This document shows, piece by piece, positions 57,730 to 64,000 of a stretch of 64,000 bases of DNA. Origin of the DNA: Ceratothoa steindachneri (taxonomy: Eukaryota > Arthropoda > Malacostraca > Isopoda > Cymothoidae); NCBI GenBank assembly GCA_963969495.1, contig OZ018321.1, positions 130,421,120 through 130,485,119 of the forward strand, read 5' to 3'. A program made the position numbers and the translations under genes. Within the stretch, counting starts at the first letter, position 1, and each line of letters opens with the position of its first letter. The notes under the pieces were generated by a model, which worked only from the letters and a program-made list of their open reading frames with translations, made no database searches and was not told the origin of the DNA.

Positions 57730-58681
57730 AATAACAGACTGAAACTCTTCATATATAACCAGGAAGACTGGCTCTATTAGTGGAGATCTAAATTGTAACG
57801 GTATTGATAAGGTGCCTTCTTGCATAGGATAAGAACATTCGCCAAGACAAGTAGTACTCTTGTCCTAATTTGGGTTAATAAAATAAATAATTTTAGTCTT
57901 GTGCGACTCTATATCTCACTATTCGGTCGGTCGGTCAGTTCCCGTTTTGCTTTTTTTTTTTTAATAACATTGTAACTATTCAGCAGATTCTAACGAAATC
58001 TGAAACTCTTATGTTGTTTTATATTTTCTTTCGAATGATATAATTGTTAAAGTTCTCCCTATGTTAGTGTAGGAATTATGGAAGGTTTTGAAGGCCGTAA
58101 AGCCATAAATCAAAATAAGTGAGAGCACGCGACTTTTTGGTTAGCAGTCCTTGTTATTTTTCAGAAATTGTTCATATGTAAGTCTAATACTCTTCCTACC
58201 TTAAATACACCCTATAGAGTTATATAACGAGTAAAAATCTCTTCAAAAAACTGGATCTGCATCGTCCTAGTAGTCTAATTCAAATGGTCTTTCAAATTCA
58301 TTTCCGTTTATATAAGTAGTAATGCAATTCACATTTTACAATCACTATTCGTAAAGATATTCTCCTCATGAAGATATTATCCACACTCTTCATTGATATT
58401 CCAATCAAAGAAGTCAAATTTCAGATACAAACTTGTGTGATTAGGTACTTGGCGTTTGATGTAAGCAACCTATTTTCCATCTCCAATTGAGTAAATGCTG
58501 AAAGGCGGACTTTTCTCAGGTAAAGGAAATTCTCTGTCGTGGTATTGCAAGGACCGAGTTGGTGTACGTACATATAGGTTTGTTACGTACTTCAAAACCT
58601 CCTTCCTTACACTTCTATACCTTAAGACCTTAAATAAATACACAAAACACGGATAACAAAAAAAAAAAAGAATGGTTTTAA
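57730..58681. other. No gene seen
   Basis: AT-rich; includes a short GGTC triple repeat at about 57,924-57,935. No coding similarity. Confidence 0.5.
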
Positions 58682-59229
58682 ATAGTGATGGGACGATGCC
58701 AAATATTTTCCCGATTCCGATTCTTCATGTATCTATAGTATTATATCATGTTAATATATATGTATAACTTTCTAAATTATGAAATCTTAATTCTCTTTTA
58801 CAATAAAATGTAATCAGTAATGGAGTTAGATAAACACATAAAAGAAATTTCCTTTATTGAAAAAAATTAAATTCTATAAAAATATTTCCAAATAATAGCA
58901 AATATATAATAATTGAATTGCTTGGGAACATAATTATAAAAATAAATATAACCATAAAACATAAAATTTAGCAATTATACGAAAATTAAAGCAGATTTCC
59001 TTCAATCATTTTTTTTAACTCAAATCCTAAAATTAAAATTCTTTTAAGTATAAGAAATTTAGAGACTATGGTATTTTAGGTCTAGAACTGTTTACCAGGG
59101 ACTGATAATACTGATCTATTTTACCTAGTTATTAAACCCTTTTTTAGCTAAAAATGCCAGAAGTCTTTAATTTAAATTTAACACTTGAAAATTTTAATAT
59201 CAATTGTTATAATTTAAGCCCAGGATACG

Positions 59230-60540
59230 TAGATTATATTGTAAAAACATCAGCATTTCTCCTGTTTCTGATTTTATTCTGTTTCTTTTGGGGCATAAAT
59301 CATACTTCCAATACTAAATAATCTTTCACTATCAACAGAAGAAGGAGGAGCTGACAAATATTTTTGGGCCAGAATAGACATATTAGTAAAACTGTCTTTG
59401 TTGGTGACCCATCATTGTAAAGCATTTGCATCTTTTGCAATGAGCTCTAATTTTTCATATTTTCTCATTTCTTCTTTTTGAGCATCTTTGATTCTTTGGG
59501 TTGTGGAGTCTTCGTATGAATCTAAATTTGTTTCTTTGTTAGTTTTTACCTTCTCTTTTTGTTTCTTTTTAAACTCTGTAAAACAACTGTCAAAACCAAA
59601 GTTGAATACATTCTCATTTTCTCCATCACTCTTATTGTCCGCTGACTCTGGAGAATCTGAATTATCAAATAACGCTGAAGCAGATTGATTTTCACTTATA
59701 TCCTCAATAAACCAGTTTTGTAACGCTTGCTCTACATCCTTGCCATTGTATTCGCCTTCCAAAAATGTTGATTTGAATCATGGATGAAGATATGTTGCCA
59801 TAATAAAAATTTTATCATTAAAATAAGAATTAAATCTGCTTTTCACTAAGGCCTTCCAAGAAGACAAGGTTGAACCTAACCCATCAAATAATCCTTAGTC
59901 TCCTTTTTAAGAAAAAAAATGGCAAATTACCTTCATTTGGGAAATTAATATTGATGCCATTGCATTGTGAGCACTTAAAAAATTGGTACAGTCAACAAAA
60001 TGATTTAGAATTTTTAGCAATTTTTCCAAGATCTTCAACTGATTGGTTTCTAGGCAAGATTGTTTTGAATGGTCACTGCAATAGGCAATAAGAGCAGTTT
60101 TATGTTCTAAAATTCTTGAAAGCATATAATACTGACTGTTCCATCTTGTCTACATTCTTAATAAATGTGTGCCTAGGTAAATTAAATTTAACTTGATATT
60201 TATTGTATTTTGCAAAAGCTGATGCTGAGTGATTGAAATGACCGACAATTTGTATGCGTGTTGATATGACGTCTTTAACATATTTTTGCTCAAAAATAAC
60301 ATCTTTGAGCAATAATTGTAGGCTATGCATAAAACAAGCTATGAACTTCTATCCAGCTTGCGCGACCCCTGCTGCCATATTAGCAGCATTATCCCTCATT
60401 ATTACATGTACTTTGCTATCAGGGATTTGATAATTACTCAAGGTGTTCTGAAGGCATTCACTTATGTTCGCGGCAGTATACGATACATCAAAGGGTGTGA
60501 ACCCTAGAATAGCACTCTTTTGTTCATAATGCCATCGCAA
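59230..60540 (-). pseudogene. hAT transposase, C-terminal two thirds
   Basis: Minus-strand order: WHYEQKSAILGFTPFDVSYT, then NISECLQNTL, KVHVIMRDNAANMAAGVAQA (the hAT block with the second catalytic Asp) and MHSLQLLLKDVI. Later are IVGHFNHSASAF, a charged insertion at 59,762-59,412 (NKSDGENENVFNFG) and the C-terminal KYLSAPPSSVDSERLFSIGS followed by MIYAPK. The last is the hATC dimerisation block; one shift follows it. Several stops and shifts are present, but the order is complete. Confidence 0.87.
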
Positions 60541-62697
60541 GAGCGGTACGATGGCGCCGCTATTGCAATAAAGAAAGGGATCAAATACAAGCAGATAAGG
60601 AACTTAGAAGAATCCTACCTCGCGATTGAGGTCGAGCTCGACTTAGGAAAGTTGGTCATTGCAACCGGATATCAACCGCCAATGAGAGATGTGTTGCCTA
60701 TTCACACTCTCACTGGCCTATTTGGCAGAAGAGCCCCTACCATACTAATGGGGGATCTAAACGCCAGATGCAAAGATTCCGGTTACAGGACTTTCAACGG
60801 AATAGGAAGAAGCCTGGACCTGTTGCTGGATAGAAATATTGCCCAGCGGATAGGCCCCGACTTTCCCACCTATGTCAGAGAACAAAGAGCCACAAAGCCA
60901 GACATCTGTCTGGTGAATCGTCAGCTACCGTTCAATTACTACATGGAACCAGTCCAGGTTCCATGTAATGATCATATAGGGATCCTACTCACTATCAATA
61001 GAAACCCTATACAAGTCCCAGCAGTAGTCAGGAAGAACTACAGACGAGCAGACTGGGCACGGTCCGCACACCTTCTCGAGGCCTACAATCCGCCCAACCT
61101 GAACGAAGCAATTCTCGAGGAGATTGATGAGGCACTCGATGACCTCAATAACCAAATCATCGACGCAGATAGGGCTTGTATCCCTCGTTCCTCATATAGG
61201 ACCATCTCGACCTACGAGTGGACTGAATATATGAAAGGAACTATACCGTGAACTGAAGATAATGTATAAACACAACATCGTGAATGCATCAGTTCACTCG
61301 ATACAAAGAAGTAAAGAAATCAAAGAAGAATTAAACCAGTTGATCCTCGAACAACAAAACAGAAGATGGGAGGACGCGATCGAGAGCCTCGATCACGAAG
61401 CAACTCCCAAAGAATTTTGGAAGAAGATCCGAATTCTTAAAGGATCAACTGGAAAGAAGCATAAGATCGAGCTACAGAAAGAAAACGGAAACATCGAAGA
61501 AGAGGAAGAAAAAATTGAAGAGATATTCCGAAGTTATTGGGAAAATATCTTCAGTATAACTGAAGAAGAAAACGAAGACTATGACCTAGAGTTCGAAAGT
61601 AACATCCTCGACGAGCTTAAAGAAGAAATATAAAAGACGCACCCTCATCACCAGGTGGATAGGCAGCGCGACGGAGACGCTGAGATTACAGAAGAAGAAC
61701 TACTCGGCGCGCTTCACTCATTCCAACAAAAAGCCCCAGGACAATCGGGGCTTACAAAGCTTAACTTTGAAAAGGCACCAGCCTGTGTCATCGAAGGAAT
61801 GAGAAGAATATTTAACGCCTGCCTCAATACGGGGTACTTTTCAGACGCCTATAAAACGGCGAAAATGATTTTCTCGCCTAAGCCTGGAAAGAACCCCAAG
61901 TTGAAGGAGAGCTACCGACCAATTTCACTACTGAAATTTGGTGGGAAGCTCTTCGAGAAGATCCTCAACAAAAGACTGGTGTCTCACCTGGAACAAAACT
62001 CGCTCTACAACCCACACCAATTCGGGTTTAGGAGTAAGCAAAGTACGGAAATGGCGATTAACGTCATTACGGAAAAGCTAGCCCAAGCAAAACGGGAAAA
62101 GAGTTACGTGGATATTGTTTGTCGGGATGTATCAAAGGCGTTTGATAAGGTGTAGCAACGGGGAATGCAGTACAAGATCTTACGACTGGGCCTAAGTGAA
62201 AACTTCGAGAGAACTCTCTGTGACTATGTCATGGAGAGAGTGGCGTACATCAGTTTAGGGTGCACGGACGGGCCAAAGTTTCCGCTCAATGCGGGCCTCC
62301 CGCAAGGGGGGTGCCTGTTTCCCACTCTCTACTTGATTTACACCGCGGATGTCCCAGTCCCTGTAAACCCCACTTGCCTCAACTTACAATTCGCCGATGA
62401 TTTCACCCAGATAATCACTTGTCCATGGAGGAATGCGTCTATGCAAGCTCGCATGACAGCAGCAGAAATCGAAAACCTGAACACCTACGAGGCCCGGTGG
62501 AAAATCCGTACCAACCAGGATAAGTTCAAAGTAGTCCCCAGACGTCAGGGTAGGGGATAGACGATATCCCTACACCAATGAATTCAACGTACTCGGCATG
62601 AAGATCACCTCAACCGGGTACACTAAGCACGTCCAAGAACGTATCACCAAGGCCATTGCTGCAGTCAAGACTCTGTACAGGTTCAGAAATCTTCTTT
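60541..62697 (+). pseudogene. Jockey-like ORF2 (copy e), endonuclease plus RT, truncated at both ends
   Basis: This is the best preserved copy of the family. The endonuclease frame at 60,520-61,251 has YDGAAIAIKKGIKYKQIRNL, LVIATGYQPPMRDV, ILMGDLNARCKDSGYRTFNG and NDHIGILLTINRNP. The linker is at 61,262-61,633 (EFWKKIRILKGSTGKKHKIE). RT runs at 61,655-62,155 and on to 62,560, with FSPKPGKNPKLKESYRPISL, HQFGFRSKQSTEMAINVITE, VDIVCRDVSKAFDKV, LPQGGCLFPTLYLIYTADVP and catalytic QFADD at about 62,388-62,402. Stops at 61,252, 61,631 and 62,153 interrupt it. The thumb is readable out of frame to RFRNLL, then similarity stops at 62,697 without a 3' untranslated region. Confidence 0.9.
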
Positions 62698-62800
62698 AAA
62701 GCAACACTTCTTTCTCTTTTCACTACTGGTCTACTTTCCACTGTCTATTCACACACCCTTTCTATCCCCTCACCTGCATACTCTCACATACATACGGTTT
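62698..62800. other. About 100 bp of unknown origin at the retrotransposon-hAT join
   Basis: Pyrimidine-rich sequence that fits neither the Jockey-like C-terminus nor the hAT reading frame. Confidence 0.5.
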
Positions 62801-63425
62801 AATCCAATGAGCGGTCAAACTTAAAAATGAATTATGACCCGTGCTTGCTGACCACCGATCACTTGTGAAAAAGATATATGCTGCCATATTTATTTCCTTT
62901 TGAAGTTTGTCTTTAACGCAAGCATACATATCTTAAATAACAATTTCTTTTATAAATTTTCGAGATGGCATCTGATAAGTGGGACATAAATGATTGAGAA
63001 GTCTCTGAAAACCAATGTCTTCTAAGATTGAAAAAGGCTGTAAATCTAATGCTATCATCTCTCCGATTAATTGATGAATCCTTTTAGCTATTATGTCATT
63101 TATGTCCCATATTTTTGTTTTTTCGAGAGCTTCTTTAAGAGTTGGCTGGTTAGTTTTTTTTATATCTTCTTTTATTTTCTTTGTTAGTGAAACATAAGCA
63201 GGAATTTTTCTTTTCTTCTCTTGTTCTTTCTTTTGTAGCTCATCTTGTTCTTTTAACTCTTCATTATGTTTAGTTGTCAAATGCTTTAACATATTAGTGG
63301 TTGTAAAATAATCAACTTTGTTTCCACGATATTTGGATATTACATAATTCACATATTGCTTTGCTCTTATCTTTCTCATTAATTTTGAATAATTTCCACA
63401 CTATGCTCTTTGGTTTGAGGGCCTT
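62801..63425 (-). pseudogene. hAT transposase N-terminus with BED zinc finger
   Basis: At 63,415-63,345 one frame gives VWKLFKINEKDKSKAICELC then NIQIS with the CX2C pair. After a shift the next gives YFTTTNMLKHLTTKHNEELK, the histidine half of the BED finger. A lysine/glutamate-rich helix follows. Then come LGEMIALDLQPFSILEDIGF and QRLLNHLCPTYQMPSRKFIK, the classic post-BED hAT block. The end, FTSDRWSASTGHNSFLSLTA followed by HW, is the first catalytic region. The reading is cut at about 62,803 and resumes at 60,540. Confidence 0.87.
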
Positions 63426-64000
63426 CATATGAGCAGATATTTATTTGCTGCAAGAAGGTTCATTGCTTGCCATGGTTGGTGGCGGATTGCAAAGGGGAGG
63501 AGGAATGACTGCCAAGTGTCGCTGGATGAAAGTGGTGACGCATTTTCCTAATCGTGAATTAAGATGATTGCTTGATCTCACGTTGTGATTCCTTTATCCT
63601 GGAGGGTATTTATGGTGGTTGATCACTTTTAACGAATGCTTCCTTCAGAGGTATTATCTTCAGGTACCGGGGTGGGTGGTTTGGTTACCAGTCGGCTTTC
63701 TTCTTGGGAATTAAGATTTTGTCTTCTGTTTGAAGAAATGCGAGCACCATTGCGAGGTGACTTTCGGGTTACGAACTTGCAATAACGAAAAGAAGTCGTG
63801 AGCACAGCCACCTTGTTCTTGATTCCGATTCGGAGATGCTGAGTCTCGCCCTGTCCGTTCACTATATAGGCTCATTAACCCTACCAGTGAGAGGGGGGGG
63901 GGATGACTGCCAAAACAAATGACTGGCTTTTCATTTCATTTTGCTCCTGGTTTCTTTCCCATGGCTATGTGTGGGAATTATTGATTCTTCTACTTAGAAT
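63426..64000. other. No gene recognised at the right edge
   Basis: The open frame at 63,862-63,629 on the minus strand is polar and arginine-rich with no motif I know. A G run lies at about 63,891-63,901. Confidence 0.45.

Larger units (their letters stand above)
58682..63425 (-). mobile_element. BED/hAT DNA transposon split by a retrotransposon
   Basis: The minus-strand gene runs from a BED finger at 63,425 to the dimerisation domain at about 59,230. A hAT-like terminal sequence, TAGTGATGGGACGATGCC, lies at 58,685. The opposite terminus is not recognised, so the element may be truncated on the right. A Jockey-like element occupies about 60,541-62,700. Confidence 0.8.

Noticed and set aside
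60535..62815. 7-bp word GAGCGGT at 60,541 and 62,809 as target duplication of copy e
   Set aside because: Joining the hAT gene at this word gives the wrong frame, and the first copy seems to be part of the retrotransposon coding sequence.
63250..63425. Loss of both zinc-binding cysteines in the BED finger (Tyr in the longest open frame)
   Set aside because: The cysteines are present in the neighbouring frame (AICELC); the apparent change is a frameshift effect.

Overview
The window looks like nuclear DNA of an animal, most likely an arthropod and perhaps a crustacean. It is AT-rich and full of long (TA)n runs. It is built almost entirely from old transposable elements of typically metazoan families: CR1, Jockey-like, RTE, Penelope, Ty3/gypsy, hAT and Tc1/mariner. 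The arthropod assignment rests on family resemblance judged by eye and is tentative. I found no intact host gene, no tRNA or rRNA gene, no CRISPR array and no prokaryotic operon. Every coding stretch is interrupted by stops or frameshifts, so all are listed as pseudogenes or as parts of mobile elements.

Layout. 0-5.2 kb: two pieces of one Jockey-like non-LTR family in opposite orientation. 6.6-15.9 kb: a Penelope-like element cut up by a ZBED-type hAT, a second hAT (itself carrying a Tc1/mariner element) and a CR1 element. 17.6-20.8 kb: a gypsy element whose integrase lies upstream of its reverse transcriptase. 21.5-23.3 and 24.7-27.5 kb: two more Jockey-like copies, the second broken by a mariner fragment, by a piece of another non-LTR element and by a (TA)n run. 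29-35 kb: an LTR, (TA)n runs and a second gypsy copy (gag-protease-integrase). 35.1-37.4 kb: an internally deleted RTE-type element. 38.2-43.4 kb: fragments of a second Jockey-like family (called J2 here), into which a 3.2-kb DNA transposon of a type I cannot assign has inserted with a clear target-site duplication. 43.6-48.8 kb: mariner, CR1 and Tc1 remnants. 51.2-56.7 kb: a third gypsy copy with LTRs. 58.7-63.4 kb: a BED/hAT transposon split by a Jockey-like copy.

The most interesting items are four. (1) The unassigned DNA transposon at 38,333-41,562 has a 10-bp target duplication, about 17-bp inverted ends, a cysteine-rich N-terminus and a candidate DDE-type core with a C(2)H motif. (2) The gypsy family has the order protease-integrase-RT-RNase H, as in Gmr1-type elements; the join after integrase is shared by two copies. 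(3) The nesting at 8-16 kb can be taken apart layer by layer. (4) A 49-bp segment occurs twice, 1.3 kb apart, and one copy replaces the catalytic motif of a CR1 reverse transcriptase. Several Tc1/mariner-type ends sit directly against (TA)n runs, as expected for TA-targeting transposons.
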